The notes beneath the pieces were generated by a model. The model was not told the DNA's origin. It did no database searches and saw only the letters and a list, made by a program, of their open reading frames with translations. Both the position numbers and the translations under genes were made by a program. From positions 1 to 64,000 of the forward strand of contig JAGBEI010000028.1 in the NCBI GenBank assembly GCA_017937065.1: a stretch of 64,000 nt of DNA, given 5' to 3'. The stretch is from Clostridia bacterium (GTDB lineage: Bacteria; Bacillota; Clostridia; Oscillospirales; QAKW01). Positions 24,691-33,956 of this stretch are shown here, piece by piece. Positions within the stretch are counted from its first letter, which is position 1. Each line of letters opens with the position of its first letter.

Positions 24691-27588
24691 ATGAGAAAGC
24701 TGTCTTTTATAATTGTAACGGCGGTGATTGTCAATATGTTGTCTTTTATATCGGTTTTTGGCGCAGGTGCGCGACAAGAGCAATACCTGCGCGGCGTCTG
24801 GCTGTCCTCTGTGAAAAATCTTGACTTTCCGTCAAAGCCCGGTCTGCCGCGGGAGCAGCTGGAGAAAGAGCTTGACGACGTTGTTTCAACCTGCAAGAGC
24901 GCTGGTATAAACGCCGTGTTTTTTCAGGTGCGTCCCTGTGCCGACGCGCTGTATAAGTCGGATATTTTCCCGTGGAGTGCAGTTTTGTCGGGCACACAGG
25001 GCATAGCGCCGGACGGAGACTTTGACCCTCTTGAGTATCTTGTCGAAAAAGCACATGCGGAGAATATAGAGGTTCACGCGTGGGTAAACCCGTATCGCGT
25101 CGGTAAAGAAGACGGCGGCGCCGAGGCGGTAATATCCGCGCTTTCGGAATTCAGTCCCGCAAAGCAGCATCCGGATTATTATGTGACCTGCTCTGACGGC
25201 GGCGTTTATTTCAATCCTGCCGTTGAGGAGGTTCGGGAACTGATAATTTCGGGCGTTGAGGAAATTGTGCGCGGCTATGACGTGGACGGGATTCATTTTG
25301 ACGATTATTTTTACCCTTACGGTGTGACCGATTATCCCGACGCCGAGCAGTATGCAAAATACGGTGAGGGCTTTTCGGATATTGCGGATTTCAGACGTAA
25401 TAATGTCAATTTGCTGATACGCGGCACCTGTGAGGCGGTACATAAAATTAATCCTAAGGTAAGGTTCGGCGTCAGCCCGTTCGGCATATGGGATAATCAG
25501 CGCGACAACCCCGACGGGTCTGATACCCGCGGAATGTCCTCTTACAGTGATATATTTGCCGATTCCAGGGCATGGGTGCAAAACGGCTGGGTTGACTACA
25601 TCTGTCCACAGCTTTACTGGGCGTTTGAGACGGAGGCGGCGCCGTTTGATAACCTTGTTGATTGGTGGAGCAGTCTCTGTCAGTCGTCTGACGTCGACCT
25701 GTATGTAGGGCACGCACTGTATAAGCTGGGCACAGGCGAAAAGGGCTTTGAGTCTGTATCCCAGATTACGCGCCAGCTTGATTTGTGCGCTCAGAGCGAA
25801 GTCAGCGGAAGCGTGTTTTTCAGATACGGTACGTTAAAGTCAAATGTATCGGGATGTTTGGATATGATAAAGTCTTATAAGAGTCCGACGGACGGAAAAA
25901 CCGAAGCGTCTTCCGAGCCGGGCAGCGCATCGGATATAAAATTTGAGCAGAAAGCCCAAAAATATGTAGGCACCGCACATGCCGGCGCCGAAAGCCTTAA
26001 AATTACGGCACCGGCAGACGGATACCGTACGACGGATGCAAATGTTTCAGTAACAGGTGTTGCCGACCCGCAAAAGCCCCTCACGGTAAACGGGAACGCC
26101 GTGTCTGTAACGGAGCACGGGTATTTTTGCGCATACCTTGCGCTTGAGCAGGGTGAAAATACATTTACCTTCAAAAACGGCGATGATACCGAGAGCATAA
26201 CCTGTAACCGCGTCACTGCCGAGAATACCCGCGAGACGGTAAACGGAATATTTATGAAGGACAGTGTCTGTCCGTCGGGCAACAGTATTTATTATGCCGG
26301 GGAATGTGCGCAGCTGTCGGTTTATGCCGTTGAAAACGCGGACATTTATGCTCGCTTTTTGGGCAGTGAGGTTAAGCTTTCTCCGAGCGGTGAGGCATCG
26401 GGCGGTTTTGTTTGTTACAGTGCAAAAGTTACCGTGCCCAATATAGTAACGGGCATTGCCGACGGCGGCGTGACTGAGTTTTATGCCAAGACGGACGGCG
26501 GTAACGTGAGCTACGGAAACGCCGGCAAAACCGAAATAATCAGCGCGCCGATAAAGCTTTATACTCAGAATGAGTGTTATGTTTATAATGATACGGGCGA
26601 CGGCTCGATGATGGATAACTATCAGCTTCCCGCGGGAGCCGAGGTGAGCGCGACAGCGCTTGTGAACGGACTTTACCGTCTGATGAGCGGCAAGTGGGTG
26701 AATAAGGACAATGTTGCCGATACCGCACCCGATGCCTTGCCGCTTGATATTGACGAAGGTAAATACACAAGAGTGGATCTTGTGTTTGAAACGGTACCTG
26801 AATTTCAAAGCCGGGTTACACAGGGAGGAGCGCTTGTAATCGGACTTTACGGAATAAACGGGGAGCCCGAAATTGAACCGCAAAGCGCGCGTGTCAGTGC
26901 AAAGCTTGTCCGCCGCGGCTCTGAGGCAGACGCAGTGCTTACGGTCGAAAGCGGCAGCGTGGACGGTTTTTTTGTGCGCAAGACCGATGATAAGACACTG
27001 TCCGTATGGATTTATACCAACCGCGGGGGCGGACTTTCGGGTAAAACGATAGCGATAGACCCCGGACACGGCGGCGAGGACAGGGGTGCGGCAGGACCTG
27101 CGGGCGGCGACGGAATATGCGAGGACGACCTGAACCTCAGCGTGTCGTACATACTTGCGCAAAAGCTTAAGGAAGCGGGTGCAAATGTAATTCTTACACG
27201 TGAGGATGCAAGCACGCTGCCGCTTGCCCAGCGTGCAGGGCTTATCCGTTCTTATACGCCCGATGTCAGCATTTCGGTGCATCACAATTCTGTTTCCCGC
27301 GGCTCGGATTTTAACAAGGCAAGCGGTGTCGTGGTTCTGTATTCAAGAGAGACCGCGCTGCCTCTTTCCAAAGCGGTGTCGGATAGGATAACAGACGGTA
27401 TTGATATAACAAACAACGGGTATAAGGCACAGAGCCTTAACGTCTGTCGGGATTACCGCTATCCCTGTATACTTATTGAGTGCGGGTTTGTCTGCAATCC
27501 GACGGAATATGAAATGCTGATGACCGATGAGTATAAACAAAAGCTTTGCAATAATATTGTTTTGTCATTAATTGACTATTTTAAGTGA
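24691..27588 (+). CDS. GHL10-type glycosyl hydrolase fused to N-acetylmuramoyl-L-alanine amidase
   Basis: 965 aa secreted protein (signal peptide ending near VFGAGA). Residues about 30-390 are a GHL10/DUF187 barrel: YLRGVWLSSVKNLDFPS, AVFFQVRPCADALYKSD, VHAWVNPYRVG and DGIHFDDYFYPY. Residues about 420-780 are beta-rich, with an SH3-like stretch near 625-670 (LYRLMSGKWVNKDNV). Residues about 785-965 are an Amidase_3 zinc amidase with IAIDPGHGGEDRGAAGP, VSISVHHNS and CILIECGFVCNP. Both halves act on glycan or peptide parts of peptidoglycan, so a combined wall-remodelling enzyme is inferred. AAAGGGG precedes the ATG. Confidence 0.88.
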   Translation: MRKLSFIIVTAVIVNMLSFISVFGAGARQEQYLRGVWLSSVKNLDFPSKPGLPREQLEKELDDVVSTCKSAGINAVFFQVRPCADALYKSDIFPWSAVLSGTQGIAPDGDFDPLEYLVEKAHAENIEVHAWVNPYRVGKEDGGAEAVISALSEFSPAKQHPDYYVTCSDGGVYFNPAVEEVRELIISGVEEIVRGYDVDGIHFDDYFYPYGVTDYPDAEQYAKYGEGFSDIADFRRNNVNLLIRGTCEAVHKINPKVRFGVSPFGIWDNQRDNPDGSDTRGMSSYSDIFADSRAWVQNGWVDYICPQLYWAFETEAAPFDNLVDWWSSLCQSSDVDLYVGHALYKLGTGEKGFESVSQITRQLDLCAQSEVSGSVFFRYGTLKSNVSGCLDMIKSYKSPTDGKTEASSEPGSASDIKFEQKAQKYVGTAHAGAESLKITAPADGYRTTDANVSVTGVADPQKPLTVNGNAVSVTEHGYFCAYLALEQGENTFTFKNGDDTESITCNRVTAENTRETVNGIFMKDSVCPSGNSIYYAGECAQLSVYAVENADIYARFLGSEVKLSPSGEASGGFVCYSAKVTVPNIVTGIADGGVTEFYAKTDGGNVSYGNAGKTEIISAPIKLYTQNECYVYNDTGDGSMMDNYQLPAGAEVSATALVNGLYRLMSGKWVNKDNVADTAPDALPLDIDEGKYTRVDLVFETVPEFQSRVTQGGALVIGLYGINGEPEIEPQSARVSAKLVRRGSEADAVLTVESGSVDGFFVRKTDDKTLSVWIYTNRGGGLSGKTIAIDPGHGGEDRGAAGPAGGDGICEDDLNLSVSYILAQKLKEAGANVILTREDASTLPLAQRAGLIRSYTPDVSISVHHNSVSRGSDFNKASGVVVLYSRETALPLSKAVSDRITDGIDITNNGYKAQSLNVCRDYRYPCILIECGFVCNPTEYEMLMTDEYKQKLCNNIVLSLIDYFK

Positions 27589-27594
27589 AAACTG

Positions 27595-27623
27595 TTGAAT
27601 TATAAAATTTATTTCACTATAAT
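27595..27623 (+). promoter_or_regulatory. ackA promoter
   Basis: TTGAAT (27595-27600), 17 bases, TATAAT (27618-27623), 69 bases before the ackA ATG. Confidence 0.8.
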
Positions 27624-27639
27624 ATAATAATAAGCTGTG

Positions 27640-27662
27640 CTTTCGCACCGTGTGTGCGAAGG
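27640..27662 (+). promoter_or_regulatory. hairpin in the ackA 5' leader
   Basis: CTTTCGCAC pairs with GTGCGAAGG around a 5-base loop, about 15 bases into the transcript and 20 bases before the Shine-Dalgarno. There is no U-tract, so it is more likely an mRNA-stabilising or structural element than a terminator. Confidence 0.45.
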
Positions 27663-27692
27663 GACGGGGATTTTAAAAATACGGAGGAAAAA

Positions 27693-28922
27693 ATGAAAGT
27701 ACTTGTCATCAATGCGGGCAGCTCTTCGCTCAAGTTTCAGCTTATAGATATGGACGGTGAGCAGCTTATCGCTAAGGGTAACTGCGAAAAAATCGGAGAG
27801 GAAACGGGAATTTTCGGCTATAAGGTGGGCGAGCAGGAACGTCAGGTATTTAAAAAGGAAATAGCAATTCCCGACCATAAGGCGGCGTTCAAGATGGTTA
27901 TTGACGCGCTGGTTTACGGCTCTGACCGTGTGGTGAATTCTCTGGATGAAATAAACGCCGTAGGTCACAGGGTTGTTCAGGGCGGAGATGTTTTTTCCAA
28001 ATCTGTTCTTATAGACGAAAATGTTATAAACAAGATAAGCGAGCTTGCGGTTCTTGCGCCTTTGCATAACAAGGCGCATGTCACGGGAATACGCGCGTGT
28101 ATCGAGGTGTTGGGTACGCGGGTACCGCAGGTTGCGGTTTTTGACACGTCCTTTCACCAGACAATGCCGCCCAAGGCGTATATGTTTGCCCTGCCGTATA
28201 AGTATTATGAAAAGTATCATATCCGCCGCTATGGTGCGCACGGTACATCGCACAGATACGTATCCGCTGAATGCGCGCATCTTATGGGGCGTGATATAAG
28301 CGAGCTTAAAATTATTACCTGCCATATAGGAAACGGCGCGTCCATTTCTGCGGTTGAAGGCGGAAGGTGTGTCGATACGTCGATGGGACTGACTCCGGTA
28401 GACGGTTTTCTGATGGGTACCCGCTGCGGAAGCATGGACCCATCGGTGCTGACATATATTGCCGAAAAGGAAAATATGTCTGCTCATGATATAGATGTAA
28501 TGTGCAATAAGGAATCAGGGCTTCTGGGCATTTCCGGCACATCAAACGACAGCCGCACGGTAAACGAGGAGGCGGCAGCCGGTGTGGAGCGCTCTGTGCT
28601 TGCCATTGAGATGCAGCATTATCAGATACTTAAATATATCGGTTCCTATGCCGCGGCAATGAACGGTGTTGACGCTATCGTTTTTACCGCCGGCATCGGC
28701 GAAAACGACCCGCTGCTGCGCCGACGCGTGCTTGAAAATCTCACATATCTGGGATTAAAGCTTGATGTTGAGGCGAACAGTATCGAGCACTGCAAGGAGA
28801 ACACAAAAATAACGACAGATGACTCAAAGGTCGCAGCGTTTATAATCCCGACCAACGAAGAACTGGTAATCGCCCGCGATACGGTGGAAATCGTTGCAAA
28901 AGCGGGTAAAATCAGACTGTAA
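27693..28922 (+). CDS. ackA: acetate kinase
   Basis: 409 aa from the ATG at 27693 (CGGAGG 5 bases upstream; the longer frame from 27654 is rejected). Family signatures are VLVINAGSSSLKFQLID at the N-terminus, the central RRYGAHGTSHRYV, and HIGNGASISAV. It converts acetyl phosphate and ADP to acetate and ATP, the final ATP-yielding step of acetogenic fermentation. It has its own promoter; pta is not adjacent. Confidence 0.97.
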   Translation: MKVLVINAGSSSLKFQLIDMDGEQLIAKGNCEKIGEETGIFGYKVGEQERQVFKKEIAIPDHKAAFKMVIDALVYGSDRVVNSLDEINAVGHRVVQGGDVFSKSVLIDENVINKISELAVLAPLHNKAHVTGIRACIEVLGTRVPQVAVFDTSFHQTMPPKAYMFALPYKYYEKYHIRRYGAHGTSHRYVSAECAHLMGRDISELKIITCHIGNGASISAVEGGRCVDTSMGLTPVDGFLMGTRCGSMDPSVLTYIAEKENMSAHDIDVMCNKESGLLGISGTSNDSRTVNEEAAAGVERSVLAIEMQHYQILKYIGSYAAAMNGVDAIVFTAGIGENDPLLRRRVLENLTYLGLKLDVEANSIEHCKENTKITTDDSKVAAFIIPTNEELVIARDTVEIVAKAGKIRL

Positions 28923-28963
28923 GAGCGCTCGCTTGTTCACAGCCTGGTAAAAACTAAGACTTT

Positions 28964-29422
28964 ATGAAATATACAAGTACGTTAATTGCAGTAAAAGACA
29001 TAGAAAAAAGTAAGCGTTTCTATCATGAGGTGCTGGGGCTGAACGTTGAAGCCGACTTTGGCGCAAATGTCACATTGGAGGGCTCAGTTGCATTACAGAC
29101 ACTTGAAACGTGGAAGACGTTTATCGGAACCGATGACGTCACTTTGCCCAACAATGCGGGAGAGCTTTATTTTGAAGAGGATGATATAGACGCTTTCTGT
29201 ATTCATCTGAAAGCCTTTGATATATGTTATGTTCACGAATTGTTTGAGCATCGTTGGGGACAGAGAGTTATTCGTTTTTATGACCCGGACAAGCATATAA
29301 TTGAGGTCGGTGAAAATATGAAAGCGGTCTGTAAACGCTTTTTGGACAGTGGTATGACTTTGGAGCAGGCTGCCGAGCGCATGGATGTGCCTGTAAGCTA
29401 TGTAATTGCCTGTATCAGATAA
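28964..29422 (+). CDS. VOC/glyoxalase-family protein
   Basis: 152 aa. MKYTSTLIAVKDIEKSKRFY with VLGLNVEADFGANVTLEG, and a later RVIRFYDPDKHIIEVGENM, are the two beta-alpha-beta-beta-beta halves of a vicinal-oxygen-chelate domain. The C-terminal 30 residues (SGMTLEQAAERMDVPVSYV) look like a small helix-turn-helix. Substrate unknown. No clear Shine-Dalgarno. It lies 41 bases after ackA and may share its transcript. Confidence 0.8.
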   Translation: MKYTSTLIAVKDIEKSKRFYHEVLGLNVEADFGANVTLEGSVALQTLETWKTFIGTDDVTLPNNAGELYFEEDDIDAFCIHLKAFDICYVHELFEHRWGQRVIRFYDPDKHIIEVGENMKAVCKRFLDSGMTLEQAAERMDVPVSYVIACIR

Positions 29423-29464
29423 ATTAAGGCTGTCCGCAGCGCAACTCAAAAGGAGAGAACAGAC

Positions 29465-29977
29465 ATGAACAGCGGCATAAGAAAATGGAGGCTGTCCGAT
29501 GCGGCTGATTTGGCGGCGGCACTGAGCAATAAGAATATACTGAATAATCTTCGTGACGGCTTGCCCTATCCCTACACCGAAAAAGACGGTGAAGAATATA
29601 TTTGTGCCATGCTTTCGGCGGACGAAAACAGTATTTTTTCGTTTGCAGTTACAGCAGACGATAAAGTAATCGGCAGCGCCAGTGTTTCCAGGCAGGGAAA
29701 CATTCACCGCCGAACCGGTGAGCTGGGATACTATATTGCAGAGAAATATTGGGGAAACGGAATTATGACAAATGCCGTAAAACAAATCTGCAAATATGTT
29801 TTTGCAAACAGTGATATTATACGCATTTATGCCGAGCCGTTTGCCTATAACGCCGCTTCGTGCCGTGTGCTTGAAAAAGCGGGCTTTCGGTACGAGGGCG
29901 TGTTGAGAAGCAATGCGGTAAAGAACGGTAAAATACTTGATATGAAGATGTATGCCTTGTTGAAAACGGAAATATAA
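29465..29977 (+). CDS. GNAT-family N-acetyltransferase (RimJ/RimL-like)
   Basis: 170 aa. The RimJ/L-type pattern is GELGYYIAEKYWGNGIMTNAVKQI, then FAYNAASCRVLEKAGFRYEGVLR and a C-terminal DMKMYALLK. Substrate unknown: a ribosomal protein N-terminus or a small amine. AAAGGAG lies about 10 bases before the ATG. A strong terminator follows downstream. Confidence 0.87.
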   Translation: MNSGIRKWRLSDAADLAAALSNKNILNNLRDGLPYPYTEKDGEEYICAMLSADENSIFSFAVTADDKVIGSASVSRQGNIHRRTGELGYYIAEKYWGNGIMTNAVKQICKYVFANSDIIRIYAEPFAYNAASCRVLEKAGFRYEGVLRSNAVKNGKILDMKMYALLKTEI

Positions 29978-30048
29978 ATTCCGCATTAATCGGATGAGCG
30001 GCTGTTTAAATCATAAATCAGAAAATCGATTTCGAAAAAAGTATACAG

Positions 30049-30088
30049 AAAAGCGGTATATCCCGAAAATTTGGGATATACCGCTTTT
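30049..30088. terminator. bidirectional terminator between GNAT and DUF4430 genes
   Basis: AAAAGCGGTATATCCC/GGGATATACCGCTTTT, a 16-bp perfect stem with an 8-base loop between convergent genes. Confidence 0.9.
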
Positions 30089-30144
30089 TGCACCCCGTAT
30101 AAAACCTGTTGCTTTACGGTTTTATATGAGGCATTCATTTTTTA

Positions 30145-30534
30145 TCAGTAACCGATTGTATAAGTAAACCCGTATTTGTCACCGTCGGCAACAGTGCAGC
30201 TGTCTACTCCCTCAGCTGTCTGCTCACCGTCTTTTGTGAGGCACCACCATCCTTCGTCCTTGCTGTAATCAGCTGTTTCGCCGTCCACTGTGGTGACAAA
30301 CAGCCCGTACTCCGATTCCTGACCCGAAATGAGATTTTCTTGCTCAAGCGCACGCCGCAGATTAGTCTCGGTCGTTGTAATTTCAAATTCCTTTTGAGAC
30401 TTGTCTGAGTGGATTACAGTCAGAGTAAAGGCTATTTCATTACCGTTCGATGCTTTATCCTTTGCGCATCCGCAAAGCATGGTAAGCATGAGTACTAACA
30501 CCAGCGCCGGCAATAAAATTCTGGTTTTTTTCAT
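30145..30534 (-). CDS. DUF4430-domain lipoprotein
   Basis: 129 aa. Signal peptide with lipobox LCGC (Cys23), then a single DUF4430 domain (FTLTVIHSDKSQKEFEITT, LRRALEQENLI, GWWCLTKDGEQTAEGVD). The domain is structurally related to the transcobalamin/intrinsic-factor C-terminal module and appears in surface proteins, but ligand binding is not shown. It lies 19 bases after serA and is likely co-transcribed with it. Confidence 0.85.
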   Translation of the reverse strand: MKKTRILLPALVLVLMLTMLCGCAKDKASNGNEIAFTLTVIHSDKSQKEFEITTTETNLRRALEQENLISGQESEYGLFVTTVDGETADYSKDEGWWCLTKDGEQTAEGVDSCTVADGDKYGFTYTIGY

Positions 30535-30553
30535 TTTCTTTCTCCCGTTAAAT

Positions 30554-31708
30554 TTATTTTATCACACGAATGCGGATAACGCCTTCAATGTTATTCAAAA
30601 GCGAAACCGTTTCGTCTGTGATATTCTCGTCACAGTCAATCATTGTATATGCAAAATCGCCCTTTGATTTATTTATCATGTTGGCAATGTTAATATTCTG
30701 CGATGAAATAACGGAGGATATTTTCGACAGCACAGCGGGAACATTATGATGAAATACGCATATTCTGACAGCGCTTGCTTTGGGCATCTCCACATTCGGG
30801 AAATTAACCGAATTGACGATGTTTCCGTTTTCCAGATAGTCTATAAGCTCGTGAGCCGCCATATACGCGCAGTTGTCCTCGCTCTCCTCTGTCGATGCGC
30901 CCAGATGAGGAATGCTTATGCAGTTTTTCATCTTGATTGTATCGGCGTTCGGAAAGTCGGTTATGTATTTTGCCGCTTTTCCGCTTTCAAGAGCGTTTTT
31001 CATGTCTGCGTCATCAACAAGATCGGCGCGTGAAAGATTTATGACGATAACGCCGTCCTTCATTTTTGAAATGCTGTCAGCATTTATGAATTTCTTTGTC
31101 TCGTCTGTAAGCGGCACATGCAGACAGATTATATCGCACTTTTCGTAAATCTCGTCAAGAGTTGCCGCCTTGGCGATGTGGCTGGAAAGATTCCATGCGG
31201 ATTTGAGTGAGATGTAGGGGTCGTAGCCAAGTACTTTCATACCCAGCGCGTAAGCTGCGTTTGCGACGTTTACGCCGATTGCGCCCAGCCCTACAACGCC
31301 GAGCGTTTTGCCCGAAATCTCATGGCCTGCAAAATTGCTCTTGCCTTTTTCGACCTGCTTTGCAACATCGTCACCCGTTAATGTTCTCGCCCATTCGATA
31401 CCGCCTACGATATCTCTGGAGGCGAGCATCAGCGATGCGACTGCAAGCTCCTTAACGGCGTTTGCGTTGGCGCCGGGGGTATTGAATACAACAATTCCCT
31501 TTTCGGCACATGCCGCAACGGGGATATTGTTGACGCCGGCGCCCGCTCTTGCGATGGCAAGCAGGCTTTCGGGCATTTCCATCTCGTGCATTGACGCACT
31601 TCTTACCATTACGGCGTCGGGAGCTTCACAGCTGTCGCTGACGTTGTAGCCGCTGCCGAACTCTTTTGTACCGACGGTTGAAATCTTGTTTAATGTTAAA
31701 ATGTTCAT
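30554..31708 (-). CDS. serA: D-3-phosphoglycerate dehydrogenase
   Basis: 384 aa. The NAD-binding fold has GVVGLGAIGVNVANAAYALG. The catalytic Arg lies in INLSRADLVDD, followed by HLGASTEESEDN with the catalytic His. A C-terminal ACT domain (about 315-384: RICVFHHNVPAVLSKISSVI) suggests serine feedback control. It catalyses the first step of serine synthesis. serC and serB are not adjacent. AAGAGG precedes the ATG; it is divergent from the hydrogenase regulatory island. Confidence 0.95.
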   Translation of the reverse strand: MNILTLNKISTVGTKEFGSGYNVSDSCEAPDAVMVRSASMHEMEMPESLLAIARAGAGVNNIPVAACAEKGIVVFNTPGANANAVKELAVASLMLASRDIVGGIEWARTLTGDDVAKQVEKGKSNFAGHEISGKTLGVVGLGAIGVNVANAAYALGMKVLGYDPYISLKSAWNLSSHIAKAATLDEIYEKCDIICLHVPLTDETKKFINADSISKMKDGVIVINLSRADLVDDADMKNALESGKAAKYITDFPNADTIKMKNCISIPHLGASTEESEDNCAYMAAHELIDYLENGNIVNSVNFPNVEMPKASAVRICVFHHNVPAVLSKISSVISSQNINIANMINKSKGDFAYTMIDCDENITDETVSLLNNIEGVIRIRVIK

Positions 31709-31744
31709 TTTACAGCCTCTTTTCTACAAGCATATATTGTTATA

Positions 31745-31773
31745 ATTATATTTTATATTTACGCTTATTGCAA
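31745..31773 (-). promoter_or_regulatory. serA promoter
   Basis: On the minus strand, TTGCAA (31773-31768), 17 bases, TATAAT (31750-31745), 36 bases before the serA ATG. Confidence 0.8.
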
Positions 31774-31822
31774 CACAAAAAAATTTAATGTGCATTTTTT
31801 ACTAAAAACAACTTAAATTTAA

Positions 31823-31851
31823 TTGCATATTTGTGCGATATATGTTATTAT
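31823..31851 (+). promoter_or_regulatory. promoter of the hydrogenase regulatory island
   Basis: TTGCAT (31823-31828), 17 bases, TATTAT (31846-31851) with an upstream TGT giving an extended -10. The leader to the first ATG is about 45 bases. Confidence 0.8.
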
Positions 31852-31901
31852 TTTAGTAAAGAGGATAAAACCTTTAATTAAAAATTAATGGAGAACCTAA
31901 A

Positions 31902-32258
31902 ATGAAAATCAGTCAGATTTGTCAGATTCTCGATGCAGACACGCTTTGCTGCAAAGAGCTTGCCGATACGCAGGTATATTCCGCCTGCGGCTCGGACATG
32001 ATGAGCGATGTGCTTGCGTTTGTCAAGGATCACGGGATACTTCTCACAGGTCTTGTCAATCCTCAGACCGTGCGCACAGCCGTGATGATGGATATGAAAG
32101 GAATAGTGTTTGTCCGCGGTAAAAAGCCGGACGCTGCCGTGATATCGCTTGCGGAGGAAAGCGGCATCGTTTTGCTTACAACCGATTACAGAATGTATAC
32201 CGCCTGCGGCCTGCTGTACACTGCGGGGCTTTATACGGACGGGAGCGATAAGGTGTGA
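31902..32258 (+). CDS. DRTGG-domain protein (hydrogenase cluster, first copy)
   Basis: 118 aa single DRTGG-type domain: KISQICQILDADTLC, GLVNPQTVRTAVMMDMKGIVFV, LLTTDYRMYTACGLLY. DRTGG domains occur with CBS domains and in phosphotransacetylase-like proteins, and are thought to bind a ligand or act as regulatory modules. First gene of an operon in which the same domain recurs at 33957. GGAG is 9 bases before the ATG, and the end overlaps the next gene. Confidence 0.8.
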   Translation: MKISQICQILDADTLCCKELADTQVYSACGSDMMSDVLAFVKDHGILLTGLVNPQTVRTAVMMDMKGIVFVRGKKPDAAVISLAEESGIVLLTTDYRMYTACGLLYTAGLYTDGSDKV

Positions 32259-32680
32259 GCGACGCTCTTAATATGCACTATATTGTTGACGGCAGCGATT
32301 TCACGACAGCAGGCGAGGCGTCCACAGCCGTCAAAATGAAGCTTAAAAAGCTGGGTATTGCGCCCGATATCGTGCGTAAGGTTGCCATTGCAATGTATGA
32401 GGCTGAAATAAATATGGTTATTCATGCGGGCGGCGGCGTTGCGGACGTGTCTCTTGAAAGCGATAAAATAACCATTCGGCTGATTGACCACGGCAAGGGA
32501 ATTCCGGATGTTGAGCTTGCCATGCGCGAGGGCTATTCGACGGCTCCCGATGCTGTGCGCAGTCTCGGCTTCGGCGCGGGCATGGGGCTTCCCAACATAA
32601 AAAAATACTCAGATGAGATGTACATAGATACAGAGGTGGGCAAGGGAACCACCGTCACACTTATAATCAACTTACAGTGA
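32255..32680 (+). CDS. RsbW-like anti-sigma/serine kinase ATPase
   Basis: 141 aa from GTG at 32255, overlapping the DRTGG stop. It is a GHKL ATPase of the small anti-sigma-factor type: N-box YEAEINMVIHAGGG, G1 DHGKGIPD, and G2 FGAGMGLPNIKKY. It has no dimerisation or His-phosphotransfer domain. RsbW-type proteins phosphorylate an antagonist or hold a sigma factor; no STAS or sigma partner is encoded in the window. Its position between a DRTGG protein and an Fe-S sensor suggests it relays a redox or hydrogen signal. Confidence 0.82.
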   Translation: MSDALNMHYIVDGSDFTTAGEASTAVKMKLKKLGIAPDIVRKVAIAMYEAEINMVIHAGGGVADVSLESDKITIRLIDHGKGIPDVELAMREGYSTAPDAVRSLGFGAGMGLPNIKKYSDEMYIDTEVGKGTTVTLIINLQ

Positions 32681-32692
32681 GGATGATAAACA

Positions 32693-33952
32693 ATGCCTGA
32701 ATTTCATTCCGTGACGCTTGACAGCGATAAATGCCGCGGATGTATAAACTGCGTCAAACGCTGCCCGACGGAGGCTATACGCGTTAAAAACGGAAAGGCT
32801 TTTATTATTTCGGACAGATGTATAGACTGCGGGGAATGCATACGGATTTGTCCTCATCACGCCAAAAAAGCGGTTTATGATAAAATGTCGGAGCTTGACA
32901 GGTTTGAATACCGTGTTGCGCTGCCGGCACCGTCGCTTTATGCTCAGTTTAACAATCTTGAAAGCATAGATTATGTGCTGGACGGGCTGAAAAAGATAGG
33001 CTTTGACGATGTTTTCGAGGTTGCGGGCGCAGCCGAGCTTGTAAGTGAAATGACGCGGGATATGATGAAAAGCGGCGATTTTCCGCGCCCGCTGATTTCC
33101 AACGCGTGCCCCGCGATTGTAAAGCTTGTCAAGGTGCGCTTTCCCAAGCTTCTGCCGCACTTACATAATGTTTTGCCGCCTGTCGAGGTTGCGGCAAAGC
33201 TGGCGCGGGCGCGCGCCGAGCGGGAGACCGGACTGCCGCCCGATAAAATAGGCATATTTTTTATATCGCCCTGTCCGGCAAAGGTGACGGCGCTTCATCA
33301 TCCTGTCGACGACGAAAAGGCGGTGGACGGAGTTTTGTCCGCAAGCGAGGTCTATATGGCGCTGCTGCCTGCAATGAAGGAAATTGAAAAGCCGCAGAGT
33401 GAACAGATTTCCGGCATTACCGGGATTTCGTGGTCCTATACCGGCGGTGAGGCAACGGCACTTTTGCTGCCGCGCTATCTTGCGGCGGACGGAATAGAAA
33501 ACGCCATTAAAATTTTAGATGAAATAGAAAATGAAAAATTGAACGATATTGACTTTGTTGAGCTTGACGCCTGCTTTTCCGGCTGCGTTGGCGGCTGTCT
33601 TAATATTGAAAATCCGTACATTGCCAAAACAAAGGTGAGAAACCTGCGCAAATACCAGCCGGTTGCGGCAAGCAGGCTGTCCGACTTTCCGGAGATTTCA
33701 AGGGAACAGTTTATGTCTAAGGGCGAGGTGGAGTATAATCCGGCGCTCGAGCTTGCCGACGACCCCAAAAAGGCAATGGAAATAATGATGCGCATAGCGC
33801 AGATTGAGGAGAAGCTGCCCGGCATAGACTGCGCCGCCTGCGGTTCTCCGAGCTGCGCCTGTTTTGCTCAGGATGTGGCTTTGGGCAAGTCCAAAATGTC
33901 AGATTGTATGATAATAATGAAAAAGGAGCTGCGGGACATTCTCGCGGATTGA
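32693..33952 (+). CDS. [FeFe]-hydrogenase-like Fe-S protein (sensory-type H-cluster domain)
   Basis: 419 aa. Two N-terminal [4Fe-4S] motifs (CRGCINCVKRCP, CIDCGECIRICP) precede a hydrogenase large-subunit-like domain. The four H-cluster cysteines are kept in divergent contexts: SNACPAIVKLV (L1), ISPCPAKVTAL (L2) and DACFSGCVGGC (L3), versus TSCSPGW, MPCTAKK and EIMACPGGC in the catalytic HydA nearby. The C-terminus has an additional Fe-S motif, CAACGSPSCACF. There is no PAS domain and no HydA-like small subunit. This fits sensory-type hydrogenases (HydS-like). Sensing H2 or redox state is inferred. Confidence 0.82.
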   Translation: MPEFHSVTLDSDKCRGCINCVKRCPTEAIRVKNGKAFIISDRCIDCGECIRICPHHAKKAVYDKMSELDRFEYRVALPAPSLYAQFNNLESIDYVLDGLKKIGFDDVFEVAGAAELVSEMTRDMMKSGDFPRPLISNACPAIVKLVKVRFPKLLPHLHNVLPPVEVAAKLARARAERETGLPPDKIGIFFISPCPAKVTALHHPVDDEKAVDGVLSASEVYMALLPAMKEIEKPQSEQISGITGISWSYTGGEATALLLPRYLAADGIENAIKILDEIENEKLNDIDFVELDACFSGCVGGCLNIENPYIAKTKVRNLRKYQPVAASRLSDFPEISREQFMSKGEVEYNPALELADDPKKAMEIMMRIAQIEEKLPGIDCAACGSPSCACFAQDVALGKSKMSDCMIIMKKELRDILAD

Positions 33953-33956
33953 AAAA

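Noticed and set aside
24886-25713. 275-codon minus-strand ORF
   Set aside because: Opposite the GHL10 domain; composition of a non-coding frame and no upstream signals.
26047-27285. 412-codon ORF on the minus strand
   Set aside because: It lies wholly opposite the conserved amidase fusion, has no ribosome site and has a Cys/His/Arg-rich composition typical of antisense frames of biased codons.
27609-28487. 292-codon minus-strand ORF opposite ackA
   Set aside because: Antisense shadow of acetate kinase; no plausible domain or start signal.
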